64,000 bases of DNA from Streptomyces sp. HUAS YS2. Lineage in GTDB: Bacteria; Actinomycetota; Actinomycetes; Streptomycetales; Streptomycetaceae. Made by a program: the position numbers and the translations under genes. Location: the NCBI RefSeq assembly GCF_033343995.1, contig NZ_CP137573.1, positions 310,001 to 374,000 on the forward strand. The letters are read 5' to 3'. Shown here in pieces: positions 25,006 to 34,414 of the stretch (positions within the stretch are counted from its first letter, which is position 1; every line of letters starts with the position of its first letter). The notes below the pieces were generated by a model that searched no databases, was not told where the DNA came from, and worked only from the letters and a program-made list of their open reading frames with translations.

Positions 25006-25386
25006 TCAGCCGGAGCGCTCCTCCGTCACGCACAGGATGTTGCCCTCGCTGTCCTTGAACCAGGCGCCGCGCATCGTGTCCGACTCGGCCACGCCGTCGA
25101 CCGTCTTGAGGCCGGGCAGGTCGTAGTCCTCGAAGGTGACGCCCTTGGACCGCAGCGTCGCCATCTCCGTGTCGAGGTCGGCCACCTTCCAGCTCGCCAG
25201 TGTGTGCTCGGCCTTGCCGCCGTACGGCGTCTCGTAGATGCCTATCGTCGTACCGCCGCAGTCGAACCTGGTGTCCTCGGGCGACTCCCTCGTCATGGTC
25301 AGGCCGAGGGTCTCCGTGTAGAAGCGCTTCGCCCGCTCCAGGTCGTTGACCGGAATGATCGCGGCTATGGGTGAGTCCGCCAGCAT
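25006..25386 (-). CDS. VOC (glyoxalase/bleomycin-resistance fold) protein
   Basis: The ATG at 25386 has GGAGGT 8 bases upstream; the product has 126 residues. It has the beta-alpha-beta-beta-beta repeats of the VOC family: AAIIPVNDLERAKRFYTETLGL, then FDCGGTTIGIYETPYGG, then AWFKDSEGNILCVTEE, whose final Glu is the usual metal ligand. The role is unassigned. It is divergent from a MerR gene, suggesting regulation by it. Confidence 0.88.
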   Translation of the reverse strand: MLADSPIAAIIPVNDLERAKRFYTETLGLTMTRESPEDTRFDCGGTTIGIYETPYGGKAEHTLASWKVADLDTEMATLRSKGVTFEDYDLPGLKTVDGVAESDTMRGAWFKDSEGNILCVTEERSG

Positions 25387-25542
25387 CGCAAACACCTCCT
25401 GCATCCAGGCTACGCACCGGCCGTCCGGCTCACAGGTCGAGCGGACCGCCACGCGCAGGGGTGACCGTCCGACGACCCTGGGTGACGCGGTCACAATGGT
25501 GCGCACGAAGCTGTTCGGACTCCGCTGGGGGAGGTACACGCC

Positions 25543-26460
25543 GTGTCACCCGACGGCATGTGGAGCATCGGCGAGCTCGCCGGGCGTGCGGGCGTCACCG
25601 TCAAGACCGTGCGGTTCTACTCGGACCGGGGCCTGCTGCCGGAGGCCGGCCGCAGCGCGGGGGGCCACCGGCGGTACGGCCCCGAGGCGCTCGACCGGCT
25701 CCGGCTCATCCGGTCGCTGCGCACGCTCGACCTGCCCGTCCCGGACGTGGGGCGGGTGCTCGAGGAGCAGGACGTGCTCGAGGACGTCATCGCGGGCCAG
25801 TTGCGCGAGCTGGGCTCACAACTGGCCGCGCTGCGCTGGCGGGACGCGGCGCTCCGGCTGGTACGGGACTGCGCCCCGGAGGAACGCCCGGAGCGACTGC
25901 GGCTGGTCGGCGCGGTGACCGCGCCGCCGAGCACCGACGCGCTGGCCCGCTTCTGGCGGCGCTGGCTGCCGCCCCGGCTCCCGGCCCGGGTGGTGGAGAC
26001 CGTCCTCGACCGGACCGTGCCGCAGCCGCCCGAGGACCCGGAGCCCGGGCAGGTGCTGGCCTTCGCCCGGATGCACGCGTTCGTCACCGTGCCGTGCGAG
26101 GGCGGCGACCGCGCGCAGCCGGCCGCGCACCGTTCCGGCGAGGGGCTGCGTCCCGCCGTGCTGTACGAGGGTCTGGACGAGGCGTACGCGCTGGCGGGGC
26201 CCGAGCTGCGGGCGGGGCGGGTGCCTCGGGACGGCGAGGCGCTGGACTGCTTCGTCGCGGCGTACGCCCGCTCGGGCGGGACCCGGGACACGCCCGCGTT
26301 CCGTCGGGGGCTGCGCGGCGTGCTCGCCTCGGATCCGCGGATCGACCGCTACTGGCAGCTCGCCGCCGAGGTGTTCGGACCGGACCACACCACCGCGGGC
26401 GCGGCGCACGACTGGCTGCTCGGCGCGCTGGACGCGCAGGTCACCGGGAGCGCCGCCTGA
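25543..26460 (+). CDS. MerR-family regulator with a large C-terminal domain
   Basis: The protein has 305 residues from GTG 25543 (GGGGGAGG upstream). The MerR domain is WSIGELAGRAGVTVKTVRFYSDRGLLPEAGRSAGGHRRYGPEALDRL in two blocks, followed by the dimer helix. The 180-residue C-terminal region has no metal-binding cysteine pattern and probably binds an organic ligand. It is divergent from the VOC gene. Confidence 0.88.
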   Translation: MSPDGMWSIGELAGRAGVTVKTVRFYSDRGLLPEAGRSAGGHRRYGPEALDRLRLIRSLRTLDLPVPDVGRVLEEQDVLEDVIAGQLRELGSQLAALRWRDAALRLVRDCAPEERPERLRLVGAVTAPPSTDALARFWRRWLPPRLPARVVETVLDRTVPQPPEDPEPGQVLAFARMHAFVTVPCEGGDRAQPAAHRSGEGLRPAVLYEGLDEAYALAGPELRAGRVPRDGEALDCFVAAYARSGGTRDTPAFRRGLRGVLASDPRIDRYWQLAAEVFGPDHTTAGAAHDWLLGALDAQVTGSAA

Positions 26461-26512
26461 ACGTCACGCCGGGGCCGCCCGCCCTTCACGCCCAGGCCGG
26501 ACCGCCTGAACG

Positions 26513-26791
26513 TCACGCCGGGCCGTCAGGCGTGTCGCCCCGCCAGTCCCAGCGGCGGGGGTCGCCGGGGCGCGGTGCGTACTGGGCGCGGCCGCCCGCT
26601 CCGTACGCGCCTATCTCGGTGGGGAGCTCGACGGGCTCCCCGAGCTGGTGCTCCGACCAGCCGGTCACGTCGAGGAGCAGGCCGTCGAGCGGGCCGGCCA
26701 CCAGTTCGCGGTAGACGTGACCGGGGCGCGGACCGGGGTGGGGATCGTCGTGGTCGGCGCCGTAGACACGCCCTCTCATCAGCTCGTCCAT
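26513..26791 (-). CDS. Small hypothetical protein, GGCT-like/DUF-type
   Basis: The chosen start is the ATG at 26791, giving 92 residues (MDELMRGRVYGADHDDPHPGPRPGHVY). It is Trp/Gly-rich at the end (RAQYAPRPGDPRRWDWRGDTP), with no signal peptide. I recall similar uncharacterised proteins in Streptomyces but no function. It is divergent from the FAD/Rieske gene, with 124 bp between starts. Confidence 0.6.
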   Translation of the reverse strand: MDELMRGRVYGADHDDPHPGPRPGHVYRELVAGPLDGLLLDVTGWSEHQLGEPVELPTEIGAYGAGGRAQYAPRPGDPRRWDWRGDTPDGPA

Positions 26792-26915
26792 GCCCGCAAG
26801 CATCGCAGCCGCCACTGACAACGCCCGGGCGCACGGCCCCGGGCGGGGCGGCGCGGACCCGCCCGCGGGGCCATCCTGGGAGAGACGACCGGCACCCACG
26901 GGCGGGAGGTCCGCC

Positions 26916-28472
26916 ATGCAGGACCCGATGGCGCGTGAGCACGAGACCGGCCCCGCGTCCCACTGGCTGGCCACCGCGCACCGTCGGCCCCGGCCACGCC
27001 TGGACGAGGACCTGACGGTCGACGTGGCCGTGATCGGCGGCGGGATCGCGGGGCTCGCGACGGCATGGGAGCTGGCCCGGGCGGGCCGGGAGGCGGTGGT
27101 GTTCGAGGCGGGCCGGATCCTCTCCGGGACCACCGGGTGCACGACCGGCAAGATCACCGCCCTGCACGGGCTGCGTTACGAACACCTGCGGCGGTCGGTC
27201 GGCGCGGAAGGCGCCGGACTGTACGCCGCCGCGCAGCAGGACGGCGTCGAGCGCACGGCCGCGCTCTGCGCCGAGCTGGAGATGGACGCGGAGCTGGAGC
27301 AGCGGTCCGCCGTCACCTACGTCACCGAACCCGGCCGCGTCGCGGACGTGCGGGCCGAGACGGCGGCGGCCCGGGCGGCAGGGATCGAGGCCCACTTCGT
27401 CACGGAGACAGGGCTGCCGTTCCCGGTGGCCGCCGCCGTCCGGGTGGACGGGCAGTACCAGTTCCATCCGGCCGCGTTCCTGACCCTGCTCGCCGATGCC
27501 TTCACCGCGGCCGGCGGTCGCGTCTACGAGCACACCCGTATCACGGCCCTGCACGAGCTCGCGCACATCCGGCTGGAGACCGAGGACGGTGCCGTCATCC
27601 GGGCCACGGACGCCGTCGTGGCCACCGGTTTCCCCGCCTTCGGCCCGTCCTCCCTGCTGGTGCGGCTGACTCCGCGGCACGAGCTGGTGGTGGCCGCGCC
27701 GATGCCGGAGGCGGCCGACCCGCAGGGGATGTACGTCACGTCGGAGGACCGGACGCGCTCGGTGCGCACCGCGCCGTACGGGGCGGGCCGGCGGCTGATC
27801 GTGGTGACGGGCGAGTCGTTCCGGCCGGGCGCGGGCGACGTCGGCACACGGTACGCGAGGCTCGAGGGCTGGGCGCGGCGGTACTTCCCCGGGTTCGGCG
27901 CGACGGGTGCGCCGCTGCGCTGGGCGGCGCAGGACGTGGACTCGATCGATCTGGTGCCGTACGTGGGCCACATGCACCCCGGGACGCGGCACGTGTTCGT
28001 GGCCACCGGGTTCGGCGGCTGGGGCATGAGCAACGGGATGGCGGCCGGACGGCTGCTGACCGCGCATCTGCTGGGCGGGCCCCGGCCGTCGTGGACGGAG
28101 CTGTTCGATCCCCGGCGGCCCGCGTCGCCCCGGGAGTGGCCGGATCTGGTGCGCTCGCAGAAGGAGGTCGCGGCGCACTACCTGGGCGACCGACGGCATC
28201 TGGAGCGGGCCGAGCAGCTCGACACGCTGCTGCCGGGGATGGGTGTGGTGGTGCGTGACCACGGTCAGCCGCGGGCGGTCCAGCGTGACGCGTCCGGTGT
28301 TCTGCACTCGCTGTCGGCCCGTTGTACGCACATGGGGTGTCTGGTGGCGTACAACGAGGCCGAGCAGACGTGGGAGTGTCCGTGCCACGGTTCGCGGTTC
28401 GCGCCGGACGGGACGGTGCTGCAGGGACCCGCGACGGATCCGCTGCCGCGCCGTGCCCGCCCGGACGTGTGA
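26916..28472 (+). CDS. FAD-dependent oxidoreductase fused to a C-terminal Rieske [2Fe-2S] domain
   Basis: The ATG at 26916 has GGGAGG upstream; the product has 518 residues. VAVIGGGIAGLATAWELARAG (about 35-55, quoted in part) is the FAD site of the DAO/GlpD-type fold, with FVATGFGGWGMSNGMAAGRL near the end of that domain. The last 85 residues form a Rieske domain with CTHMGCLV and CPCHGSRF giving the Cys-x-His and Cys-x-x-His ligands. The same fusion is known in bacteria, but substrates are rarely defined. The gene ends 10 bp from the convergent GH85 gene. Confidence 0.9.
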   Translation: MQDPMAREHETGPASHWLATAHRRPRPRLDEDLTVDVAVIGGGIAGLATAWELARAGREAVVFEAGRILSGTTGCTTGKITALHGLRYEHLRRSVGAEGAGLYAAAQQDGVERTAALCAELEMDAELEQRSAVTYVTEPGRVADVRAETAAARAAGIEAHFVTETGLPFPVAAAVRVDGQYQFHPAAFLTLLADAFTAAGGRVYEHTRITALHELAHIRLETEDGAVIRATDAVVATGFPAFGPSSLLVRLTPRHELVVAAPMPEAADPQGMYVTSEDRTRSVRTAPYGAGRRLIVVTGESFRPGAGDVGTRYARLEGWARRYFPGFGATGAPLRWAAQDVDSIDLVPYVGHMHPGTRHVFVATGFGGWGMSNGMAAGRLLTAHLLGGPRPSWTELFDPRRPASPREWPDLVRSQKEVAAHYLGDRRHLERAEQLDTLLPGMGVVVRDHGQPRAVQRDASGVLHSLSARCTHMGCLVAYNEAEQTWECPCHGSRFAPDGTVLQGPATDPLPRRARPDV

Positions 28473-28482
28473 CCACGTGGAT

Positions 28483-30912
28483 CTACGGTCCCCAGGCCTC
28501 GAACTCGTAGATCCGGGCGGCCGGATCGGTGGTCTGGGTGGGCCGGTTGATCTGGAGCCGTGCGTAGCGAGCCGTGACGGACACCGGGTTCGTGGTGACG
28601 GCCGCCGTGTTGCCGGTGACCGTCGCCGCCGTGGTCCACGGGTCGGCGGTCGAGGAGCGGACCTGGATGGTGAAGTCGCGGGTGTTCCAGGAGGCGTTCT
28701 CGCCGCCTGCGGCCGCGTGGCGGACGGTGAAGCGGGTGAGGGCACGGGCCGAACCCAGGTCCACTTCGAGCCACTTGTCGGTGGTGAGGGTGCACCACTT
28801 GTCGGTGTTCCCGCCGTTGACGGTGCCGTTGACGGCCTTGGCCGGGGTCTCGGAGCTGTTGCACTGTCCGGAGGCGGTGGCGGGCCGGTTCAGGGCGAGG
28901 TTCGTCTCGGGGGCGGTGCCGGACCACGAGACGGTCGTGGTGGCGACCGGTGAGCGGCCGTATTCGGTGGAGACGGCCTCGACGTCGAGGGTCGTGGTGC
29001 CCTCCGTGCCGACCCGGTCGAGCCGGGGCACGAAGTACGCGTCGTTCGGGGTGGCGCCGAGGAAGGTGCGGGTGCCGTCGGGGTTGCGGCGGTGGACCTC
29101 GTAGTGGTGCACGGAGCCGGTGGCCGACGGGGTCCAGCCGAGGCGCAGGGTCTTGCGGGTGCCGCTGACGTCGGTGGCGCCGAGGACGGTGACGCCGGTC
29201 GGCGCGGCAGCGCTGTCCACGGTGCCGTCGTACACGGCGAGCTGTCCGACGCGGATGTCGTACGAGGGGTCGGTGCCGGCGGTCTGGAGTCCGATCTGGG
29301 CGACGGTGCGGCCGGCGAAGGCGGACAGGTCCAGGGTCTTGGTCTCCCAGCCGCTGCCGGAGGTGGAGCCGAGGTCGAGCGTGGTGAATGCGGTCGGGGC
29401 GTCGGTGAAGGAGACGGCGGCCTTGAGCCGGGTCGGTCCCGCGGCGGGGGTCTTCACGACGACGGACAGCTTGGTGTCCGCGGCCACCGGGAGCTTGGTC
29501 TGGTAGAGCCGGACGGTGTTGACGGCGTCGAGGGTGCCGGTGAGGCGCAGCGAGGAGCCGCCCTCGTAGGCGTCGGTGAAGTCGACGGAGGGGGTGAGGC
29601 GGGTGCCGGTGGAGGCGACCAGCCAGCGGTAGGTGGGCGGCACGTCCTGGAGGGAGAGGTTGTTCCAGCCCGTCGAGGAGACGCGGGTGCCGCGGGCGTT
29701 GTAGAAGTCGCCCTGGCCCGCGTTGAAGGAGGTGACGAAGGGTTTCGCGGTGACGGCGGAGGACTCGGGGATGTAATGGGCGAGGCCCTTCCAGGAGGAC
29801 GTGGTGGTGGTGTCGGACGGGTCGGCGTTGGCGCCGTCCCAGTACCGGGCCTCGCGGGTGTGCGAGTCGGCGCGGCCGGTCGAGGAGTTGTACGTCCACT
29901 CGGGGCGGTAGATGCCGAGCGAGGTGACGTGCTTCTGCCCGGCGGGGAAGACCGAGCTCCAGGGGACGGAGGTGTTGTAGCCGTTCGCCTCGGTGTCGAT
30001 GCCGGCGGCGAGTTCGTACTCGCTGCGCCCCAGGCTCCGGGCGAGCGTGCGGGAGGAGTCGAGTCCGGCGGAGCTCCAGCCGAAGTCCAGGAACATCGAG
30101 TCCGAGGTCCGCTGCGCACCCTCCTGGAGGAAGGCGTCGTTGGCGCCGGTGAGCGCGTCCTGCCAGCTCACCGAGCCGGATTCGGTCATCGCGTCGTACC
30201 ACATGAACTCGACGGGTCCGAGGCCGCGGGCGTAGCGCATGGCGTTGCGCAGTTCGGTGGCGAGGGTCGCGTCGCCGCCTGCGGTCTCCTGGTTGATGAA
30301 CCAGCCGTCGAATCCGTAGGTCTGCGCGACCTGGGCGAGTTTGGCCGCGACGGGGTAGGTGCTGCCGGATTTCTGGACGAAGTCGCGGACCCACTGGATC
30401 TGGCCGCCGTACGCGGTCGGAGGGAAGAAGACGGTGCCGTAGACCTTCACGCCGTTTCGGTGGGCGGCGTCGATGACGGTGGCGTTGGGGGCGAGGATCA
30501 GGCCCTCGCCGGCGGAGCCGCCCCAGAACACCAGCTTGTCGACGTACTGCCAGTGGCCGAAGGCGTAGTAGTTCGGGTCGAGGGCGCCTTGGGAGGGGTT
30601 GTTCGAGGTGGGGCCGAAGGAGACCAGGGCCGTGACGCCGCCCTCGCCCGACCGGGCGTTGGCGTTGGCCTTGAGCGCCGGGTCGGAGGTGCGCGGGCGC
30701 AGCGGGACGCGGGACCGGTTGAACCGGGCGTCGGGGTCGGTCGCCGGGTCCCAGTCCAGGATCGAGTTCGGGTACCAGTACGAGGCGTGGGGCTGGTCGC
30801 CCGCGGCCGCGGCCCGCACCGGTTTCGGCGGCGGGGCGCCGTGTGCGGGGGTGAGGCCGAGCACGGCGCCGATCAGCGCCGCGGTCAGCAGGAGGGTGAG
30901 GGGTCGTCTCAT
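28483..30912 (-). CDS. Secreted endo-beta-N-acetylglucosaminidase, GH85
   Basis: The protein has 809 residues. Residues 1-25 are a Sec signal peptide (MRRPLTLLLTAALIGAVLGL, then AHG). The GH85 barrel follows (ASYWYPNSILDWDP, VDKLVFWGGSAGEGLI, KVYGTVFFPP) with the catalytic pair in GWFINQETAGG (Asn207 and Glu209). A fibronectin-like region and a C-terminal F5/8-type carbohydrate-binding domain (NLALNRPATASGQC...) complete it. GH85 enzymes cleave the chitobiose core of N-glycans, releasing the oligosaccharide. The neighbours (LacI, sugar ABC transporter, GH38) fit import and trimming of that product. An operator-like palindrome lies 107 bp upstream. Confidence 0.92.
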   Translation of the reverse strand: MRRPLTLLLTAALIGAVLGLTPAHGAPPPKPVRAAAAGDQPHASYWYPNSILDWDPATDPDARFNRSRVPLRPRTSDPALKANANARSGEGGVTALVSFGPTSNNPSQGALDPNYYAFGHWQYVDKLVFWGGSAGEGLILAPNATVIDAAHRNGVKVYGTVFFPPTAYGGQIQWVRDFVQKSGSTYPVAAKLAQVAQTYGFDGWFINQETAGGDATLATELRNAMRYARGLGPVEFMWYDAMTESGSVSWQDALTGANDAFLQEGAQRTSDSMFLDFGWSSAGLDSSRTLARSLGRSEYELAAGIDTEANGYNTSVPWSSVFPAGQKHVTSLGIYRPEWTYNSSTGRADSHTREARYWDGANADPSDTTTTSSWKGLAHYIPESSAVTAKPFVTSFNAGQGDFYNARGTRVSSTGWNNLSLQDVPPTYRWLVASTGTRLTPSVDFTDAYEGGSSLRLTGTLDAVNTVRLYQTKLPVAADTKLSVVVKTPAAGPTRLKAAVSFTDAPTAFTTLDLGSTSGSGWETKTLDLSAFAGRTVAQIGLQTAGTDPSYDIRVGQLAVYDGTVDSAAAPTGVTVLGATDVSGTRKTLRLGWTPSATGSVHHYEVHRRNPDGTRTFLGATPNDAYFVPRLDRVGTEGTTTLDVEAVSTEYGRSPVATTTVSWSGTAPETNLALNRPATASGQCNSSETPAKAVNGTVNGGNTDKWCTLTTDKWLEVDLGSARALTRFTVRHAAAGGENASWNTRDFTIQVRSSTADPWTTAATVTGNTAAVTTNPVSVTARYARLQINRPTQTTDPAARIYEFEAWGP

Positions 30913-31018
30913 CCGGGGCTCCGTTCCAGCGTGCGTGGGGTGGGGGTGCTGGACGTGCTGGACGTGCGTTTCGCACGGAGAGGCGAGGCGCGGCTGCCTG
31001 TTCCGACGACCCGGGAGG

Positions 31019-31032
31019 CTAAACGGCTTTAG
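31019..31032. promoter_or_regulatory. LacI operator candidate upstream of the GH85 gene
   Basis: CTAAA (31019-31023), CGGC, TTTAG (31028-31032): a perfect-armed 14-bp palindrome between the GH85 gene and lacI. It shares its arms and length with the site at 32123-32136. Even-length CG-centred palindromes are typical of LacI-family operators. Confidence 0.7.
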
Positions 31033-31041
31033 TCGGCAGGG

Positions 31042-32055
31042 TCAAGAGGGCGGTGCAGTGCTCTCGCGGACGGTGAGGCGCGGTGTGGGGTTCTTCGTGT
31101 CGCCGGTCGCGGCCTGGTCGTCGACGACAGCGAGCAGCGCCGTCGCGACCTGCTCGCCGAGCGCGAAGGTGTCCCGGGACAGGGCGGTGAGGGAGGGGTG
31201 GACGATCCGCGCGAGCGCCGAGTCGTCGAAGGACACCACGGACAGTTCGCCGGGCACGCTCACGCCCATCTCGGCGGCCACACCCAGGCCCGCCACTGCC
31301 ATCACGTCGCTGTCGTAGATGATCGCCGTCGGCCGTTCGGGGCGGGCGAGCAGGGTCCGGGTCGCGGCGGCGCCCTCGGCGTCGCTGAAGTCGGTGGGCA
31401 GCGAGACCGCCGTCAGGCCGAGGCGGCGGGCGCTGTCCCGTACGGCGCGGATACGGCGCTGGGTGTGTTGGAAGGCGGGCAGCCCGGCGAGGTGGGCGAT
31501 GCGCCGGTGCCCCAGGGCGGCCAGGTAGTCGACGATCGACACCATCGCCTCGCGGTCGTCGGCCCAGACGCCGGGCAGGCTGCCGTGCCGGCCGGGGCCG
31601 CCGAGCACCAGGGCGGGGACGCCGAGTTCCTCGAGGACGGGGATACGCGGGTCGCGGACCTGGAGGTCGACCAGGACGAAGCCGTCCACCCGGTGCTCGG
31701 AGGTCCAGCGGCGGTAGACCTCGATCTCGGCGGCGGTGTCCTCGACGACGAGCAGCTGCAGGGCGGTGCCGCGCACCGACAGGCCGGCCTGGAGGCCGGA
31801 GAGCAGCTGGCTGAAGAACGGTTCGAGGCCGATGGTGCGGGCCGGCCGGGCGAGGACCAGGCCGACCGCGCCCGCGCGGGCGCCGCCGAGGGCGCGGGCC
31901 GCGCTGTGCGGACGCCAGTTCATCTCCTCCGCGACCTGCAGGATCCGCGCACGGGTCGTCTCGCTGACGCCCGGCCGGCCGTTCAGCGCGAAGGACACCG
32001 CGCCCTTGGACACCCCTGCCCGCCGGGCGATGTCGGCGATCGTCGGTCTGGCCAC
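31042..32055 (-). CDS. LacI-family transcriptional regulator of the N-glycan locus
   Basis: The start is GTG 32055 with AAGGGG upstream; the product has 337 residues. The hinge and HTH are canonical (RPTIADIARRAGVSKGAVSFALNGRPGVS, quoted in part; RPHSAARALGG hinge). The sugar-binding domain is PBP-like (FVLVDLQVRDPRI, IIYDSDVMAVAGL, SVVSFDDSALA). Of the two CTAAA/TTTAG palindromes, one lies 10 bp past its stop, before GH85, and the other between its start and the transporter. It probably represses both wings until an N-glycan-derived sugar binds. Confidence 0.92.
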   Translation of the reverse strand: MARPTIADIARRAGVSKGAVSFALNGRPGVSETTRARILQVAEEMNWRPHSAARALGGARAGAVGLVLARPARTIGLEPFFSQLLSGLQAGLSVRGTALQLLVVEDTAAEIEVYRRWTSEHRVDGFVLVDLQVRDPRIPVLEELGVPALVLGGPGRHGSLPGVWADDREAMVSIVDYLAALGHRRIAHLAGLPAFQHTQRRIRAVRDSARRLGLTAVSLPTDFSDAEGAAATRTLLARPERPTAIIYDSDVMAVAGLGVAAEMGVSVPGELSVVSFDDSALARIVHPSLTALSRDTFALGEQVATALLAVVDDQAATGDTKNPTPRLTVRESTAPPS

Positions 32056-32122
32056 GCAGTGCCCCTTCGGTCCGCACACCTTCTTGACACCGGAGTCTAG
32101 CCAGGAGCATAGTCCCGAATCG

Positions 32123-32136
32123 CTAGACCGGTTTAG
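32123..32136. promoter_or_regulatory. LacI operator candidate between lacI and the ABC transporter
   Basis: CTAGACC/GGTTTAG (32123-32136) is a 14-bp palindrome with a single mismatch and matches the site before the GH85 gene in its outer arms. It lies 67 bp upstream of the lacI start and 100 bp upstream of the binding-protein gene, so it could control both directions. Confidence 0.7.
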
Positions 32137-32236
32137 TAGCTCATGCATCGCAGCACGGCGAGTCGCGACACGCGCAGCACAGCGCATCACAGCAACGGCA
32201 CCGCATCGCAGATACGAGCAGACCGGGAGACCTCAC

Positions 32237-33529
32237 ATGCGCAGCAGAATCTGGATACGGCCGGTCCTCGCGGCGGTCGCGGCCGCGACCCTGGCGGGCT
32301 GCGGGCTCGGCGACCCGGGCGCCTCCGACGGCGCGGACGGCGCGGGTTCGCCCGTCGACGGCGAGGTGAAGGGCAAGGTGTCGATCCAGACCTGGGCCCT
32401 GAAGCCGAAGTTCACCACGTACATGCAGGGCGTCATCGACTCCTTCGAGAAGAAGCACCCCGGGGTCGAGGTCCAGTGGCTCGACCAGCCCGGCGAGGGC
32501 TACTCCGAGAAGGTGCTCAGCCAGGCAGCCGGCGGCACCCTGCCCGACGTCGTCAACCTGCCCCCGGACTTCGCGCTGCCGCTGGTGAAGCAGAACATGC
32601 TGCTCGACGTGGCGAGCGCCGATCCGAAGGCGGCGGACGAGTACGTGCAGGGCGGCCTGGAGGCGTACCGCTTCGGCGTCCGGAAGGGCACGTACGGCTA
32701 TCCCTGGTACCTCAACACCGACGTCAACTACTGGAACTCCGAGCTGCTCGGCAAGTACGGCCTGGACCCGAAGAAGCCCCCGGCGACCCTCGACGAGCTG
32801 ATCGCGGCCGGTCGCGTCGTCAAGGCGAAGTCGAACGGCGCGACCTACCTGATGAGCCGCAAGCCCGGCCTGATGGACTTCGCCAACGCCGGCGTGAAGC
32901 TGATGTCGGACGACGGTACGCAGTTCACCTTCAACACCCCCGAGGCCGCGGCCCTGCTCGACAAGTACCGCAGCGCCTTCAAGGAGGGCCTGCTCCCGAA
33001 GGACGTGCTGACCGAGACGTACGCGGGCAACGCCAAGCTCTTCAACGCGGGCACGGCCGCCTGGACCACCGGCGGCGCGAACCACATCAGCGGCATCGCC
33101 ACCGACAACCCGACCCTGGCCCCGAAGGTGGTCTCCTCCCCCGCGATGGGCACGCCTCCGCTGTACGTCCAGGGCCTGTCGGTCGCCAAATCGACGAAGA
33201 ACGCGGCCGCCGCGGTCGCGCTCGCCCGCTGGGTGACGAACGCCCCGAACCAGGCGGCGTTCGCCCACCTCACCAGCATCTTCCCGTCCACGAAGGCGTC
33301 CGCCGACGACCCGTTCTTCAGCAAGAGCGACGGCACCAACGCCGGCGACGCGAAGGTCACCGCCTTCACCTCGCTCGCCTCCGCGAAAATGCTCCAGCCG
33401 GTCCAGGCCAACGACGCGATCAACACCGTCATCAACCAGCAGATCGCCCTCGCGATCAGCGGACAGGCGGAGTCGAAGAAGGCCCTGGACACGGCGGTGA
33501 CCCGCGCCAACCAGCTGCTCGAGGACTGA
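32237..33529 (+). CDS. Sugar ABC transporter substrate-binding lipoprotein (CUT1)
   Basis: The protein has 430 residues from the ATG at 32237. A lipoprotein signal peptide ends in LAGC (Cys21). The SBP fold follows: VSIQTWALKPKFTTYMQGVIDSFEKKHPGVEV (in part), LPDVVNLPPDFALPL, YGYPWYLNTDVNYWNSELL, typical of extracellular binding proteins for oligosaccharides. It is the first gene of a transporter operon (12-bp gap to the first permease). The likely ligand is a mannose-rich N-glycan fragment, from context. Confidence 0.92.
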   Translation: MRSRIWIRPVLAAVAAATLAGCGLGDPGASDGADGAGSPVDGEVKGKVSIQTWALKPKFTTYMQGVIDSFEKKHPGVEVQWLDQPGEGYSEKVLSQAAGGTLPDVVNLPPDFALPLVKQNMLLDVASADPKAADEYVQGGLEAYRFGVRKGTYGYPWYLNTDVNYWNSELLGKYGLDPKKPPATLDELIAAGRVVKAKSNGATYLMSRKPGLMDFANAGVKLMSDDGTQFTFNTPEAAALLDKYRSAFKEGLLPKDVLTETYAGNAKLFNAGTAAWTTGGANHISGIATDNPTLAPKVVSSPAMGTPPLYVQGLSVAKSTKNAAAAVALARWVTNAPNQAAFAHLTSIFPSTKASADDPFFSKSDGTNAGDAKVTAFTSLASAKMLQPVQANDAINTVINQQIALAISGQAESKKALDTAVTRANQLLED

Positions 33530-33540
33530 GGGACACGACG

Positions 33541-34413
33541 ATGACCCACCGGCGCTGGTTCACCCCCTGGCTGCTCGCCGGGCCGGCCGTCGTCTGGCTG
33601 CTCGTGTTCAACCTCTGGCCCGCCGTCAACACGGTGATCCTCTCCTTCACCAACGCCAAACCCCTCGGCGGCGGGCGCTTCACCGGCCTGGAGAACTACG
33701 AACGCGCCCTCACCGACGAGCAGTTGACCGACGCGCTGATCAACAGCATCGTCTATCTGCTGATCTGCCTGCCGCTGCTCACCCTGCTGCCGCTGCTGCT
33801 CGCGCTGCTGGTGGAGCGGAAGCTGCCCGGCATCACCTTCTTCCGCACCGCGTTCTACACCCCGGTCGTGGCGTCGGCCGTCGTGGTGGGGATCATCTGG
33901 GGCTGGCTGCTGGACGACCGCGGGCTCCTCAACGGCCTGCTCGGGCAGCTCGGCATCGCGGACCGCCCGGTCTCCTTCCTCACCGACCGCTGGCTGCTGC
34001 TGTTCAGCGCGATCGCGCTGACGGTGTGGAAGGGCCTGGGCTACTACATGGTCATCTACCTCTCCGCCCTCGGGAACGTCGGCCGCGAACTCCACGAGGC
34101 CGCGGCCGTCGACGGCGCGTCCGCCGTCCGCCGCTTCTGGCACGTCACGCTGCCCGGCGTGCGGACGGCGATGATGCTGATCTCCGTCCTGATCTCGGTC
34201 TCGGCGCTGCGGGTCTTCTCCGAGCTGTACGTGCTGTCCAACGGCACCGGCGGCCCGGGCGGCCGGGACATGTCCGTGGTGATGCTGATCCAGATGTACA
34301 GCCGCGGCTTCACCGGGCACATCGGCTACGCCTCCGCCCTGAGCCTGCTGCTGTTCGTCATCACCATCGGGCCGATGCTGCTGCTCGCCCGGCTGAACCG
34401 GAAGGCGGCCTGA
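33541..34413 (+). CDS. Sugar ABC transporter permease (MalF-type)
   Basis: The protein has 290 residues with six membrane helices. The EAA loop (ELHEAAAVDGASAVRRFWHVTLPGVR) that docks on the ATPase is intact. The start ATG is 12 bp after the binding-protein stop, and the next gene starts right after the stop. It forms a heterodimer with the following permease. As in most Streptomyces CUT1 systems, no ATPase is encoded here; a shared MsiK-like ATPase elsewhere is expected. Confidence 0.93.
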   Translation: MTHRRWFTPWLLAGPAVVWLLVFNLWPAVNTVILSFTNAKPLGGGRFTGLENYERALTDEQLTDALINSIVYLLICLPLLTLLPLLLALLVERKLPGITFFRTAFYTPVVASAVVVGIIWGWLLDDRGLLNGLLGQLGIADRPVSFLTDRWLLLFSAIALTVWKGLGYYMVIYLSALGNVGRELHEAAAVDGASAVRRFWHVTLPGVRTAMMLISVLISVSALRVFSELYVLSNGTGGPGGRDMSVVMLIQMYSRGFTGHIGYASALSLLLFVITIGPMLLLARLNRKAA

Positions 34414-34414
34414 G

